Source: Parasphingopyxis lamellibrachiae
Lineage (GTDB): Bacteria; Pseudomonadota; Alphaproteobacteria; Sphingomonadales; Sphingomonadaceae
Assembly (NCBI RefSeq): GCF_003385775.1
Contig: NZ_QRDP01000004.1
Location: 2,444,957 to 2,508,956 of the forward strand
DNA: 64,000 nt
Reading direction: 5' to 3'
The notes under the pieces are model-generated. The model was not told where the DNA came from and did not search any database. It saw only the letters and a list, made by a program, of their open reading frames with translations. Shown in pieces: positions 36,162-47,448 of this stretch. The number at the start of each line of letters is the position of its first letter. Position 1 is the first letter of the stretch. The translations under genes were made by a program, and so were the position numbers.

Positions 36162-36578
36162 TCATTTGCGATGGCTGGGCATCTGGTTCCTGGCTTCGCT
36201 GAGCAGGATGTCGCGCGCTGCATTGACCCGGCGCGCGAGATCAGCGGATCCCCCGACATCGGGATGAACCTTGGCGATGAGGCGGCGGTGGGCATTACGG
36301 ATGGACGCCTGGTCGGCATTCTCGCTTACCCCGAGCAGTTCGCGGGCTTCGGCTACCGGCATCCTTGCCCGGCGGAATTGCTGGGACCGATAGGCGGCCC
36401 AGATCGCAACACCGGAAAAACAGACCAGCGCCAATATACCTTGTCCGGTCGAGAGCCATCTGAGGCCGAGCAGGACTGCGGCTATGGCCGCCCAGTCCCC
36501 GCTGTCGCTGCCCCGGAGCCGGCCCGTTTTCCAGGCCCAAAGGGCGATGGCGCCAGCGGCTATCAGGACGATGTGCAT
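36162..36578 (-). CDS. Membrane-anchored DnaJ-domain protein
   Basis: 138 residues. Two N-terminal hydrophobic segments (IVLIAAGAIALWAW; AAIAAVLLGLRWL, then GILALVCFSGVAIWAAY) precede a short C-terminal J domain, ELLGVSENADQASIRNAHRRL with the HPD motif in KVHPDVGGS. The layout resembles Tim14/DjlC-like J proteins that recruit DnaK to the membrane. It begins 7 bases after mipZ. The ATG at 36578 was chosen from the family-like N-terminus; the frame is open upstream in mipZ. Confidence 0.88.
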   Translation of the reverse strand: MHIVLIAAGAIALWAWKTGRLRGSDSGDWAAIAAVLLGLRWLSTGQGILALVCFSGVAIWAAYRSQQFRRARMPVAEARELLGVSENADQASIRNAHRRLIAKVHPDVGGSADLARRVNAARDILLSEARNQMPSHRK

Positions 36579-36585
36579 GGCTCTT

Positions 36586-37377
36586 CTATACTGCCTCGAA
36601 CATGTCTTGGGTAACCCCTTCTTCAGGGAGGTGGAACGCAGCAACCATTTCGCGCAACTCCTGGCGCGCGGCGATATGGCTGAGTCCGACATTTTCGAAA
36701 TGGTCGATATCGAGAAGGGTCAGGCCGCTTGGAAACAGCTCGCGATAGATGACGCGCTCGGACAGCCCGGGAATGACCCGAAAGCCGACCCGGCGGGAAA
36801 GATCGTTCAGCGCGCGCGCCACCCGCCGCATATTCTTGGCCTCGATATGCTGGAGCCGGTTGCGCAGCACGACCCAGTCGACCTCGCCGCCGGTCTGCGC
36901 TTTCGCCTTGCGCGCGTCCCATACGATTTCGGCATAGAAGCTCGGCTTGCGGATGGCATAGGTTTCCGGATCCACTTCGCCGATCAGGTCCAGGTCGACA
37001 AAGCTGTCATTGAGCGGGGTGACCAGGGTGTCTGCGCGGGCGGCGGAAATCCGGGCGAGTGGATCGTCGCGCCCCGGCGTGTCGATGATCAGGAATTCAC
37101 TGTCTTCGCAAAGCGCATCGAGGCTGCGTTCGAAACCGACAAGATTGTCCGCTTCGTTGACCATGAAGCGAGGCGTTGGCAGCTCGCAATTCAGGCGAGC
37201 CATGCTGGCCGCGCGATTTTCCAGGTAGCGGGTAGTGGTGCGCTGGCGGCTGTCGAGATCAAGCACGGCGACCTTGCGCCCTGCGGACGAAAGCGCGACG
37301 GCGGCATGGACGGCCGTTGTCGACTTGCCGGTGCCGCCCTTTTCATTGGCGAATACGATGAAATGGCAATCGGCCAA
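36586..37377 (-). CDS. mipZ: MipZ-type ParA-family ATPase (division-site positioning)
   Basis: A 263-residue P-loop ATPase with a deviant Walker A, FANEKGGTGKSTTAVH, Walker B FLIIDTPGRDDPL, and VDWVVLRNRL in the nucleotide-binding region. These match MipZ, which in Caulobacter and relatives forms a bipolar gradient with ParB and inhibits FtsZ. It is divergent from panC across 89 bases and heads the mipZ-DnaJ-pgm-PH run. Confidence 0.93.
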   Translation of the reverse strand: MADCHFIVFANEKGGTGKSTTAVHAAVALSSAGRKVAVLDLDSRQRTTTRYLENRAASMARLNCELPTPRFMVNEADNLVGFERSLDALCEDSEFLIIDTPGRDDPLARISAARADTLVTPLNDSFVDLDLIGEVDPETYAIRKPSFYAEIVWDARKAKAQTGGEVDWVVLRNRLQHIEAKNMRRVARALNDLSRRVGFRVIPGLSERVIYRELFPSGLTLLDIDHFENVGLSHIAARQELREMVAAFHLPEEGVTQDMFEAV

Positions 37378-37466
37378 GGCTGCAGGTCCCCCAATAAGTT
37401 AACTCGCTTGATTCGGGGCCCCAGCCCGATCAAAAGCACCGCTGACATATCGGAGGTATCCTGCAG

Positions 37467-38312
37467 GTGCAATTGGAGAGACAGTTAATCGCGGTTCGCG
37501 CAGCTCTGCGGAATTTGCGCGCGGATGGCGGAACGATCGCTTTTGTGCCCACCATGGGCGCGCTGCATGAAGGCCACCTTGCGCTGATTGCACGCGCTCG
37601 CGCCGTTGCCGATCATGTAGTCGCGTCGATATTCGTCAACCCGACCCAGTTTGGCGAAGGCGAGGATCTGGACTCCTATCCGCGTCCGGAGGAGGCAGAC
37701 CGCGCGAAGCTCGAAGAGGCGGGTTGCGATTTGCTCTGGGCACCCACGCCGGACGAGATTTATCCGGCCGGCTTTTCTACAAGCGTCCGCGTTTCGGGCG
37801 TTTCAGAGGGGCTATGCGGAGCATCGCGCCCCGGCCATTTCGACGGCGTCGCGTTGATCGTCGCCAAGCTCTTCAACCAGATTGCCCCCGATTATGCGCT
37901 GTTCGGCGAGAAGGACTATCAGCAGCTTGCCCTGATCCGGCGCATGGCGCGCGATATGGATTTCGATATCGAGATTATCGGCGTGCCGACCGTGAGGGAA
38001 GCGGACGGCCTGGCCTTGTCCTCCCGCAATGCCTATCTCACGGCGGAAGAGCGGAGCCGCGCCGTGGCGCTGCCCGACGCGATGCGCGAAGCAGCGGCGG
38101 CGATCCGGGGCGGGGAGAGCGTATCCTTCGCGATTATTGCCGCCAAGGCGCGGCTGTTCGAAGCTGGGTTTTCGGCGGTCGACTATATAGAGCTGCGCGA
38201 TGCGGAGACATTGGAACCGGTCGAAACACTCGAACGCCCGGCGCGGCTGCTCGCGGCGGCGCAGATCGGAAAGACCCGGCTGATCGACAATATCGCGGTG
38301 GAGATGGGATAG
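37467..38312 (+). CDS. panC: Pantoate--beta-alanine ligase
   Basis: A 281-residue pantothenate synthetase that makes vitamin B5 from pantoate, beta-alanine and ATP. Signatures: VPTMGALHEGHLALI, FVNPTQFGEGEDL, GHFDGVALIVAKLFN, FGEKDYQQLALIRRM and LSSRNAYL. The start is GTG at 37467, with GGAGG 10 bases upstream. No panB or panD is adjacent. Confidence 0.96.
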   Translation: MQLERQLIAVRAALRNLRADGGTIAFVPTMGALHEGHLALIARARAVADHVVASIFVNPTQFGEGEDLDSYPRPEEADRAKLEEAGCDLLWAPTPDEIYPAGFSTSVRVSGVSEGLCGASRPGHFDGVALIVAKLFNQIAPDYALFGEKDYQQLALIRRMARDMDFDIEIIGVPTVREADGLALSSRNAYLTAEERSRAVALPDAMREAAAAIRGGESVSFAIIAAKARLFEAGFSAVDYIELRDAETLEPVETLERPARLLAAAQIGKTRLIDNIAVEMG

Positions 38313-38437
38313 GTTTTTGTACGTCAGAAACCTTCGTCCGAAAGTTTCGGATAAAAAACGTCCCCTCCCGTTAACCTTTTATTATCCATAAGCCGCCAAT
38401 CCTGTTTCCAGCGAAAGCAAATAAGGGGAACAGGGCC

Positions 38438-38734
38438 ATGGCGCACAGTGCCGCAACCGCGAATTTTCTGATCGAAAGCCGTCTGAGAGATGCGGCAGCG
38501 GGCGACGAGAACGCCTATTTCGATCTGGGTATCGCCTATTCGGCGGGAACCGACGGCCTCGATATGGATCTGATAGAGGCGCATAAATGGTTCAACCTCG
38601 CCGCAGTGCGCGGACATGAAAGAGCTCAGCGCTGCCGTGCAGAGATATCGGACGAAATGACGGCGCGTGAGATTGCCGAAGCGCAGAAACAGGCGCGTTC
38701 CTGGCTTTCTTCTCTCGAACGCCGCGCTGCCTGA
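38438..38734 (+). CDS. Short Sel1-repeat protein
   Basis: A 98-residue protein with a helical Sel1/TPR-like repeat: GDENAYFDLGIAYSAGTDG and MDLIEAHKWFNLAAVRGHERA, then a helix rich in Glu/Ala/Gln. There is no signal peptide, so it is cytoplasmic. It has an AAGGGGAA ribosome site. Such small proteins are conserved in sphingomonads, and the function is unknown. Confidence 0.8.
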   Translation: MAHSAATANFLIESRLRDAAAGDENAYFDLGIAYSAGTDGLDMDLIEAHKWFNLAAVRGHERAQRCRAEISDEMTAREIAEAQKQARSWLSSLERRAA

Positions 38735-38853
38735 CGGCGCAAAGCCGGGGCGGCAATGTTCCCGGCATAATATTTACATCTGGATTTTTGCAGGGCTGCT
38801 CCATAGGGGTGGCCCATTGTCGTTTTGCATGCGCAACCTGTTGGGAAAAATCC

Positions 38854-39444
38854 ATGTCGATCACCACCGTTCCGCTCCGTCCGATTGAGAAGGGTACATT
38901 GACCAAATTGTGGGTTGGCGTTTTCGTGCTGCTCGCCGCCGCCGCCGCCTTCGCCTGGTATTCCACGGCGCGCCCGATCGCGATGAACGGCAGTTCGGAA
39001 GATTTCCTCAACTGGAATGGCGGCCAGTCCGGCGTTGTGACAACCGACAGCGGTCTCCAGTACAAAATACTCGAAGCCGGCGACGAAGCCGGCAGCCCCG
39101 GCCCGGGCGCCGGCGTTATCGTCAATTATGAGGGGCGTCTGCTTGATGGCGCCGTTTTCGATGCGGCCGAACAGCAGCCCATCACGCTGGATTCGGTTGT
39201 TCCCGGCTGGTCCGAAGGCATCCAGCTGATGAGCCGCGGTGCGCGCTATCGCTTCTGGTTGCCGCCGGCGATCGGATATGGCGAAAACGGCCGGCCGGGT
39301 ACGCCGATCGGGCCGGACGCGGTGATGGTGTTCGACGTCGAGCTGCTCGAATTCATTTCGCGCGAAGAACTGTTGCAGCTGCAGATGCAGCAAATGCAGC
39401 AGCAGGGCGGGCTGCCCGAAGGCCTAGCCCCTCCCGGGCAGTAA
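38854..39444 (+). CDS. Membrane-anchored FKBP-type peptidyl-prolyl isomerase
   Basis: A 196-residue protein: an N-terminal membrane segment (LWVGVFVLLAAAAAFAWY), a periplasmic linker and an FKBP domain (VIVNYEGRLLDGAVFDAAE; VVPGWSEGIQLMSRGARYRF; IGYGENGRPGTPIGPD; VFDVELLEF). A Gln/Met-rich tail follows (LLQLQMQQMQQQGG). It would speed proline isomerisation in exported proteins. The ATG at 38854 is chosen by the family-like N-terminus. It converges on the AI-2E-family gene. Confidence 0.92.
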   Translation: MSITTVPLRPIEKGTLTKLWVGVFVLLAAAAAFAWYSTARPIAMNGSSEDFLNWNGGQSGVVTTDSGLQYKILEAGDEAGSPGPGAGVIVNYEGRLLDGAVFDAAEQQPITLDSVVPGWSEGIQLMSRGARYRFWLPPAIGYGENGRPGTPIGPDAVMVFDVELLEFISREELLQLQMQQMQQQGGLPEGLAPPGQ

Positions 39445-39515
39445 CGAGACGTCCAGCGCGGCCCCGTTCGGTTGTCGCACCGGATCTGGCATGCCGGAAA
39501 GTTGCTTGCGGGGCT

Positions 39516-40634
39516 TTATCCCGGGTCGGTCGGCGTGGCGCCGGCTTCTGCGGCACGCCGTCTTTCCTCTTCGTCTTCCTCGTCATTATGCTCGGAGCGG
39601 CGCTCAAGAGCGGCCTTGGTCATCGCGATGATCGGGTCCGCCAGTGCCAGCCCGATAATCCCGAACAGCGCGGCGAACAGGATCTGGGCTGAAAGCGTCA
39701 GTGCCGGAGGCAGATCGACCGTCTGTTTGGCGACCATGGGAATGACGACGTAACCGTCGAATGTCTGCACGACAAGATAGACGATAAAGGCCCAGAAACC
39801 GAGTTCGGGGCTCGCGCTGAGCCCGACAGCCACCATGAGCACCCCGGTAATGAACGCGCCGATATTCGGGATAAACGCCAATAGCCCGGCCAGAATACCG
39901 AGCAGCAGGGCCATCGGAACGCCGGCGATCGTCAGCAAGAGCCAGGTGAGGAACCCCTCGAAAATCATGCCGAGTACGCGGCCAGCGAGCAGCCGTTGCA
40001 GCGTTTTGGCCATACGGGTCGTTGTCCGGCGGAACTCCGGACGGCTGCCCCGGGGCAGCATCCATTGTACACCGCGGTCGTAGATATTCGGTTCGATGGC
40101 AATGAACAGGCCGATTACCATTATGAGGAAGAGGGTCGCGATACCGCTGACCGCCGATCCAAGCGCCGATGTCAGGCTCCCGACTGAGCCGAGCACGTCG
40201 CGGAATATCTGAGTTATCTCGGTCCCGCCCGGCATCATGCCAAGCTCGTCCAGCGATGCGAGCAATCGCGAGGACTGTTCGGCCAGCGTGTCACGCAGTT
40301 CCTCGGCCTGATTGGCAATCTCGATCCCGGCCAGCCAGCCGATCCCGGCCAGGCCGCCAATGATCAGCATGACTATCACGACCAGTCGCAAGGTGCGGCT
40401 GTATGGAATGATGGGCCGTAACAGCTTCGTTCCGCCATCGATCAGCGACGCGAATACGAGGCCGGCAACGATCAGGAGCAGCGCCTGGGCAAGCTGCCAG
40501 ACAAGAACCACGACAATGGCGACCATCGCCCAGGCGATGGCGCGTTTCAGTTCCTGACGGATGATGGGGTCGCGAACTTCCGCCGGACCGGCCTGGCCGT
40601 CATAAGGCCCGGGAAGTTCGTCCCGCTGGCTCAT
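39516..40634 (-). CDS. AI-2E-family (PerM-like) membrane transporter
   Basis: A 372-residue membrane protein with about eight hydrophobic helices. VVVLVWQLAQALLLIVAGLV leads, then a large coiled stretch (IEIANQAEELRDTLAEQSSR), then LLLGILAGLLAFIPNIGAFI and VQTFDGYVVIPMVAKQTVDL, which are family motifs. The family was named from TqsA, but most members are not proven AI-2 exporters. A charged C-terminal tail (RRSEHNDEEDEEERRRA) follows. The ATG overlaps the lepB stop (ATGA). Confidence 0.88.
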   Translation of the reverse strand: MSQRDELPGPYDGQAGPAEVRDPIIRQELKRAIAWAMVAIVVVLVWQLAQALLLIVAGLVFASLIDGGTKLLRPIIPYSRTLRLVVIVMLIIGGLAGIGWLAGIEIANQAEELRDTLAEQSSRLLASLDELGMMPGGTEITQIFRDVLGSVGSLTSALGSAVSGIATLFLIMVIGLFIAIEPNIYDRGVQWMLPRGSRPEFRRTTTRMAKTLQRLLAGRVLGMIFEGFLTWLLLTIAGVPMALLLGILAGLLAFIPNIGAFITGVLMVAVGLSASPELGFWAFIVYLVVQTFDGYVVIPMVAKQTVDLPPALTLSAQILFAALFGIIGLALADPIIAMTKAALERRSEHNDEEDEEERRRAAEAGATPTDPG

Positions 40635-41575
40635 TCCGCCTCTACGCGGCCCGGATGCAGGCCGGTGCCGGCGCGACCGCTGCGCATCGCCGTGAACCAG
40701 CTGATCGGGTTATACCATTGGGATGTGCCATCGAGTGAAAAGGTGATGAACTCCGCGCGTCCGCCCAGGGTTTCGATTGGAACCGGCCCGCCCAGCCCGC
40801 CATTGGCGAGCGGTGCGCGGCTGTCGGCTGACTGATCGCGATTGTCGCCCATCAGGAAAACATGGCCTTCGGCGATCGTCACCGGGCCATAAAAGTCCGC
40901 CGGGGAAGACCCCAGGTCCACCGTGTCATAATAGCGGCCTTCCGGTGTATATTCCCGGAAAACCGGCAGGCGGCAGTAGCGCAGGCCATCGCTTCCGACG
41001 GTGGAGCGGCCCAGCAGCAGATCGAAATCGCTGTCATTAGGACCTTCGCCGCAGGTCATATTGGCATCCATCGGGATCATCGCCGGTTCGCGCTGTTCGC
41101 GGCGCAACGCAGTGCCGTTCAGGAAAACGACGCCCCCGCGCACTTCGAGCGTATCGCCGGGCAGGCCGATCACGCGCTTGATATAATCCGCGCTACCGCC
41201 GCGCGGCACGGTAATCACGATATCGCCGCGTTCCGGCATCCGGCCGAAAAGGCGGCCTTCGATAAACGGCAGAAGGTGGAAGGATGGAGAGACGTAAGAC
41301 CAGCCATAGGGATATTTGGTGACGACCAGCCGATCACCCTCGATCAGGCCCGGCATCATCGATTCAGAAGGGATGTAGAAAGGCTTGGCGACGAAACTGT
41401 GAAAGCCCAGCACGGCGAGCACGAGCCAGAAAATACCCTTGATCTCACCCCACCAGTCGGTCGGTTTCTTGCCGTCGGCGTCGGCCGAAGCGTCGGCGCT
41501 GTCTTCGCTGGCCTGCAATGCAGAGACCAGAGCCTCGTCTTCGTCGCTTGCGCGTTCCTGATCCAATTCGCTCAC
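40631..41575 (-). CDS. lepB: Signal peptidase I
   Basis: A 314-residue S26 leader peptidase. One membrane helix (IFWLVLAVLGFHSFVAKPF) precedes the catalytic Ser72 (PSESMMPGL); Lys133 lies in DYIKRVIGLPGD, and the C-terminal box is HVFLMGDNRDQSADSR. An acidic N-terminal stretch of about 40 residues comes first. It removes signal peptides at the periplasmic face. It sits between acpS and the AI-2E-family gene. Confidence 0.95.
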   Translation of the reverse strand: MSELDQERASDEDEALVSALQASEDSADASADADGKKPTDWWGEIKGIFWLVLAVLGFHSFVAKPFYIPSESMMPGLIEGDRLVVTKYPYGWSYVSPSFHLLPFIEGRLFGRMPERGDIVITVPRGGSADYIKRVIGLPGDTLEVRGGVVFLNGTALRREQREPAMIPMDANMTCGEGPNDSDFDLLLGRSTVGSDGLRYCRLPVFREYTPEGRYYDTVDLGSSPADFYGPVTIAEGHVFLMGDNRDQSADSRAPLANGGLGGPVPIETLGGRAEFITFSLDGTSQWYNPISWFTAMRSGRAGTGLHPGRVEAE

Positions 41576-41593
41576 TCGCTTACTATAGGTCGA

Positions 41594-41995
41594 TTATTCG
41601 GGTCGGGCATAGAGGATAACAAAAGCCTGCGCCCAAGGATGGTCGTCCGTCATCGTCAAATGCACCTCCAGCCGGTGGCCGGGCGGCGTCAACGCGTCAA
41701 GCCGCTTTTTCGCGCCGCCCTCCAGCTTCAGCGTCGGCGCTCCCGATTTCGCGTTTACTACACCAATATCCCGCATGAACACACCCTGACGAAAGCCGGT
41801 TCCCACGGCTTTTGAAAAGGCTTCCTTGGCCGCAAAGCGCTTGGCGTATGTTCCGGCGATCGTGAAAGGGCGTCTCTTCGCCTTGGTACGCTCGATCTCG
41901 GTGAAAACCCGCTGCTCGAAGCGTTCGCCGAACCGGTCGAGCGAATTCCGGATCCGTTCGATATTGCAGAGGTCTGAGCCGATGCCGATAATCAT
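41594..41995 (-). CDS. acpS: Holo-[acyl-carrier-protein] synthase
   Basis: 133 residues. AcpS moves 4'-phosphopantetheine from CoA onto ACP. Signatures: [14 protein letters not shown] at the N-terminus and [16 protein letters not shown] with the magnesium glutamate. It is 18 bases upstream of lepB, in the usual pdxJ-acpS-lepB order. Confidence 0.95.
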   Translation of the reverse strand: MIIGIGSDLCNIERIRNSLDRFGERFEQRVFTEIERTKAKRRPFTIAGTYAKRFAAKEAFSKAVGTGFRQGVFMRDIGVVNAKSGAPTLKLEGGAKKRLDALTPPGHRLEVHLTMTDDHPWAQAFVILYARPE

Positions 41996-42085
41996 GACGT
42001 TTTCCTGTTTCTCAGACTCAACCTAGCGGTTGAGCGGGCCGGTGCGGCGACGTTGCGTTAGCAACGTTCTGACAGATAAACTCCT

Positions 42086-42817
42086 TCACCGCGCCAGATC
42101 CATCAGTTCGCGCATCCGCTTCACGCTTGCTTCCAGCCCCGTAAAGATTGCCTCGCCGACGAGGAAATGCCCGATATTGAGCTCGGCGATTTGCGGGATT
42201 GCAGCGACTGGCCCGACATTGTCGAAGGTCAGGCCATGGCCGGCATGCGGCTCGATGCCATTTTTCACCGCCAGCGCGGCGGCGTCGGCGATGCGGCGTA
42301 ACTCTTCGGCGCGCGCTTCCCCTTCAAGATGGGCATAGCGGCCGGTATGAAATTCAACGACAGGTGCGCCGAGATGGATGGCTGCTTCCACCTGCGCGGG
42401 GTCGGGCTCGATAAACAGGCTGACCCGGATATTGGCGTTTTTCAATTCTCTGACGAAGGGCGCGAGATGATTGTGGCCGCCGGCGGCATCCAGCCCGCCT
42501 TCGGTGGTCCGTTCTTCTCGCTTTTCGGGGACGATACAGGCGGCGTGCGGTGTATGGCGCAGCGCGATACCCAGCATTTCATCGGTGGCCGCCATTTCGA
42601 GGTTGAGCGGAATGGTCAGGGCGGCGGCCAGCCGGTCGATATCGCCGTCGGTTATGTGCCGCCGGTCTTCGCGCAGATGGGCGGTGATGCCGTCCGCACC
42701 GGCACGCGCCGCATCTTCGGCCGCGCGGACCGGGTCGGGATGGTCGCCGCCGCGCGCGTTCCGGATCGTCGCGACATGATCGATATTGACGCCGAGGCGC
42801 AGCTTTGCGCTGTTCAT
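42086..42817 (-). CDS. pdxJ: Pyridoxine 5'-phosphate synthase
   Basis: A 243-residue TIM-barrel enzyme that condenses 1-deoxyxylulose 5-phosphate with 3-amino-2-oxopropyl phosphate. Signatures: [50 protein letters not shown] and [12 protein letters not shown]. The start at 42817 overlaps the stop of the upstream hydrolase gene (ATGA). It lies 90 bases before acpS. Confidence 0.96.
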   Translation of the reverse strand: MNSAKLRLGVNIDHVATIRNARGGDHPDPVRAAEDAARAGADGITAHLREDRRHITDGDIDRLAAALTIPLNLEMAATDEMLGIALRHTPHAACIVPEKREERTTEGGLDAAGGHNHLAPFVRELKNANIRVSLFIEPDPAQVEAAIHLGAPVVEFHTGRYAHLEGEARAEELRRIADAAALAVKNGIEPHAGHGLTFDNVGPVAAIPQIAELNIGHFLVGEAIFTGLEASVKRMRELMDLAR

Positions 42818-43902
42818 TGCGTCTGCTCCGGGCATATCGCGGCGGAGAGCAGGGCGAACGCAAAGTGGCGATCGCCGGCAATATTGCCGAGCGGGAATTC
42901 CGTTTCGCTGCGATTGGTGAAAGTGATCACGGTCATGTCCAGTTCCGGCAGGATATAGTTGCGACCCTGCACGCCGCCAATCGCGCCGGGTCGTTCGACA
43001 AGCCGCACGGACGTTTCGCATCCGGCGAGCTGCGCCGGAAAAACCCATTGGCCAAGAGCCGCATAGCCGATTGCCGGATTGCCGGTCCACATTTCTTCGC
43101 GCGTTTCCGGCTCGAGCAGATCGCCGCGCATCAGCGCGCGGTCGAACCGCCACAAATCGAAGATCGTCCCGTTGAGCCCGCCTGCTGCGCCATAGGTTTC
43201 GAACCGGATCGCAGGCTCGGCTTGTCCGTAATGAAAGCCGGCTACGGTTGGTTCGCCCTCTGGATACATTGCCTGTGTTCCAGGGATCAGGTCGCCCACA
43301 AGCGTATCGATATTCTGCCCGGTTACCCGCTCGAGAATTGCGCCAAGAACGATGAAATCGCAATTTGTGTATTGATATTCTGCGCCAGCTTCCCGGCGGG
43401 ACGGCCCAGCGCAATAGCCTTCGGCAGACGCATCGGCGGCCCAGTCATCACCATAAAAGGCGGGTAGGCCGCTCGGCAGGCGCTGCGTGTCGTCCGGATC
43501 GGGAAGGCCTGACAGATGTTGCAACAGGTGCCGGCTCGTAATTACATCGCGCGCCGCATTGGGAAAATCGGGCCAATAGCGACTTATCGGTGCGTCGAGC
43601 TCCATCCGCCCGGCTTCAACCTGCTGCATCGTGACGGTTGCCATCAACTGTTTGGTGATCGAGGCCCAACGCCAGCGCGCATCGATCCTATGCGCGTCGC
43701 CGCTTCCGGGCCGAACCTCGCCAAAGGCGCGCGCATAAACGATGGAATCGCCGCGCGAGACCAGTATGACGCCGGTGAAATTCCGGGCTTCGGCCAGATT
43801 ATCGATACGGGATGCATCGATGCGGATCGCGTCGGTGCTTTGGGCATAGCCGATTGCGGCAAAGCCGCACAGGGCGAGTAGCGCTGCGATCCAGCGGATC
43901 AC
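42814..43902 (-). CDS. Exported serine hydrolase, beta-lactamase/PBP-like (active-site motifs intact)
   Basis: A 362-residue class C beta-lactamase-fold protein with signal peptide ([21 protein letters not shown]). The SxxK motif is ASITKQL (Ser81, Lys84), and the YxN motif is QYTNCDF. A late [11 protein letters not shown]-type region replaces the usual KTG. The substrate is unknown; family members include DD-peptidases and esterases. The start is GTG at 43902, overlapping the pyrE TAG by one base, so it is embedded in the pyrE-pdxJ-acpS-lepB group. Confidence 0.88.
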   Translation of the reverse strand: MIRWIAALLALCGFAAIGYAQSTDAIRIDASRIDNLAEARNFTGVILVSRGDSIVYARAFGEVRPGSGDAHRIDARWRWASITKQLMATVTMQQVEAGRMELDAPISRYWPDFPNAARDVITSRHLLQHLSGLPDPDDTQRLPSGLPAFYGDDWAADASAEGYCAGPSRREAGAEYQYTNCDFIVLGAILERVTGQNIDTLVGDLIPGTQAMYPEGEPTVAGFHYGQAEPAIRFETYGAAGGLNGTIFDLWRFDRALMRGDLLEPETREEMWTGNPAIGYAALGQWVFPAQLAGCETSVRLVERPGAIGGVQGRNYILPELDMTVITFTNRSETEFPLGNIAGDRHFAFALLSAAICPEQTQ

Positions 43903-44483
43903 TAACTGGCCCGGCTGCCCGGTTTGATAGCCGGGATGGCGGCCAGCTCTTCCGGCAGATCGTCCGGATCATAGACCGGAAAATCGAGGGACAACAGCGG
44001 CACGAACGGCACGCCGAGTTCGATGGCTCCGCCCGAACGGTCGACCAGTGCCGCTTCGGCGATCACCGTGCCGCCCGCCTTTTCGACAGCCTTGATGGCT
44101 TCGCGGGAGGAAAGACCGGTGGTCACCACATCTTCGACCATCAGGACTTTCTGGCCCTGCTCCAGCGAAAAACCGCGTCGCAATTCGAATGTGCCCTCCG
44201 GGCGTTCGAGGAACATGGCTTCCAGGCCGAGCGCACGGCCCATTTCGTGGCCGATAATAACGCCGCCCATGGCTGGCGAAACGACGACCTCGATCTCGCC
44301 GCGAATTTCGCGTGGGAGGCGAGCGGCAAGCGACGAGGCCAGACGTGAAGCCCTGAGCGGATCCATCAGGACGCGCGCACATTGTAGATAGCGGGCGCTG
44401 CGCTTTCCCGATGAAAGGATGAAATGGCCTTCCAGAAGGGCCTGCGCGGCCCGAAATTCGGAAAGAATATCGTCTTCGTTCAT
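43902..44483 (-). CDS. pyrE: Orotate phosphoribosyltransferase
   Basis: A 193-residue type I phosphoribosyltransferase that makes OMP from orotate and PRPP. The PRPP loop is VLMVEDVVTTGLSS; FILSSGKRSARYLQCARV and VSPAMGGVIIGHEMGRAL are OPRT features. It leads a minus-strand series of overlapping or close genes: pyrE, a serine hydrolase, pdxJ, acpS, lepB and the AI-2E-family gene. Its own promoter region lies before coxB, which is divergent. Confidence 0.95.
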   Translation of the reverse strand: MNEDDILSEFRAAQALLEGHFILSSGKRSARYLQCARVLMDPLRASRLASSLAARLPREIRGEIEVVVSPAMGGVIIGHEMGRALGLEAMFLERPEGTFELRRGFSLEQGQKVLMVEDVVTTGLSSREAIKAVEKAGGTVIAEAALVDRSGGAIELGVPFVPLLSLDFPVYDPDDLPEELAAIPAIKPGSRAS

Positions 44484-44582
44484 TGCATCGATTGCCCCAT
44501 GATTGCGGTCCGCGACATAGGGTGCTGTTCAAATGGCTTCAACCCGGCTAATTCGCGCCTGTCTTTTTCAGGGACGTGGAGC

Positions 44583-44611
44583 TTGAGGCCTTGAAACCTC
44601 GTGACTATAAG
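44583..44611 (+). promoter_or_regulatory. Candidate promoter of the cytochrome oxidase operon
   Basis: TTGAGG (44583-44588), 17 bases, TATAAG (44606-44611), lying 66 bases before the coxB ATG. Spacing and hexamers are good for a sigma70-type promoter. It was found by eye. Confidence 0.5.
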
Positions 44612-44676
44612 GCGCGCAAGTTAGACCATTGCCTGGGCATTATCGACCGCTCCGCGGCGGAATCATTGGGGACAAA

Positions 44677-45735
44677 ATGCGCATATTGACGAATCTGATG
44701 CTGGCCGCTGGATTGGCCATTGCTTCGCTTTCCGTAGCGTCGGGGGCGAATGCTGCCGCACCGCAGCCGGAACTGGCGCCTGCACCGCAGACCGAACTGG
44801 CACCGGCACCCGGCGCTGTCGAAGAAGCGGCTGAGTCGGCGGCCGATGCCGCTCCGGCTTTTGAGTATGCAGCGCCGACAGAAGGAATTGGCATGCCGAG
44901 CGGCGGCCTGGGCATCCAGCCACAGGTTTCCGAAGTCGGCGAACAGGCGCGCTGGTTTCATGACGCGCTGCTGATGCCGATCATCACCATCATCTCGCTA
45001 TTTGTGCTCGCTCTGCTGCTCTGGATCGTCGTGCGCTTCAATCGCCGCAGAAACCCGACCGCGTCTAAAACGACCCACAATACAACGCTTGAAGTGGTCT
45101 GGACGCTCGTCCCGGTCCTCATCCTCGTGTTTATCGCGGTGCCGTCGATTGGTTTGCTGCAGGCGCAATATAATCTGCCGGAGGGCGAAACGGTTACCGT
45201 CAAGATCACGGGCAACCAGTGGAACTGGACCTATGAATATCCGGACCATGGCGATATCCTGCTTGTTTCCAACATGCTGGAAGAAGAAGGCGAACAGGGC
45301 GAAGGCGCGCGGTTCCGGACGGATGCGGACGGCCCGCGCCTCCTGGCTGCCGACGAACGGATGGTCATCCCAGCAGGGGTCAATGTCCGCTTCCTCGTGA
45401 CCGCCAGCGACGTGTTGCACAGCTTCGCCGTGCCGGCTTTCTGGACCAAGATCGATGCCGTTCCCGGGCGCCTCAATGAAGGCTGGACGCGGGTCGATCG
45501 TGAAGGCGTCTATTTCGGGCAATGCTCCGAATTGTGCGGCGCTCGGCATGGCTATATGCCGATTGCCGTGGAAGTCGTTTCGCCGGAACAGTTTGAACGC
45601 TGGGTGATTTCTCAGGGCGGCTCAATGCCGGGCAGCGAAGACGCCAGCAGCGACGCTGCAGAAGAAGACAACACAGAAGCGGTTGAAGATGCCGCCGAAA
45701 CCGCAGCGGCCGATTCCGCCGCGGCAGCAAGTTAA
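44677..45735 (+). CDS. coxB: Cytochrome c oxidase subunit II
   Basis: 352 residues. It has a signal peptide (LMLAAGLAIASLSVASGANA), a Pro/Ala/Glu-rich linker, two membrane helices (LMPIITIISLFVLALLLWIVV; VLILVFIAVPSIGLL), then the CuA cupredoxin domain. CuA ligands are His248, Cys283, Glu285, Cys287, His291 and Met294 (CSELCGARHGYMPI), and GNQWNWTYEYP is the aromatic electron entry. It takes electrons from cytochrome c. An acidic Ala/Glu-rich tail of about 35 residues ends it. First gene of the oxidase operon. Confidence 0.96.
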   Translation: MRILTNLMLAAGLAIASLSVASGANAAAPQPELAPAPQTELAPAPGAVEEAAESAADAAPAFEYAAPTEGIGMPSGGLGIQPQVSEVGEQARWFHDALLMPIITIISLFVLALLLWIVVRFNRRRNPTASKTTHNTTLEVVWTLVPVLILVFIAVPSIGLLQAQYNLPEGETVTVKITGNQWNWTYEYPDHGDILLVSNMLEEEGEQGEGARFRTDADGPRLLAADERMVIPAGVNVRFLVTASDVLHSFAVPAFWTKIDAVPGRLNEGWTRVDREGVYFGQCSELCGARHGYMPIAVEVVSPEQFERWVISQGGSMPGSEDASSDAAEEDNTEAVEDAAETAAADSAAAAS

Positions 45736-47406
<1,671 letters not shown>

Positions 47407-47413
47407 AGCGCGC

Positions 47414-47442
47414 CTGCCGCCCAGCATTGTGCCGGGCGGCAG
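47414..47442 (+). other. Stem-loop between coxA and ctaB
   Basis: CTGCCGCCC and GGGCGGCAG pair perfectly (9 bp) over an 11-base loop. It starts 8 bases after the coxA stop and ends 6 bases before the ctaB ATG. There is no T-tract. It may protect the coxA mRNA 3' end or lower ctaB translation by blocking its ribosome site. Confidence 0.6.
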
Positions 47443-47448
47443 ACCCGG

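Noticed and set aside
38312-38400. Hairpins after panC (AGGTTT...AAACCT and TCCGAAA-G-TTTCGGA) as an intrinsic terminator
   Set aside because: The first stem is short and has no T-tract; the second has almost no loop and is followed by A rather than T. Neither fits a convincing terminator on the plus strand.
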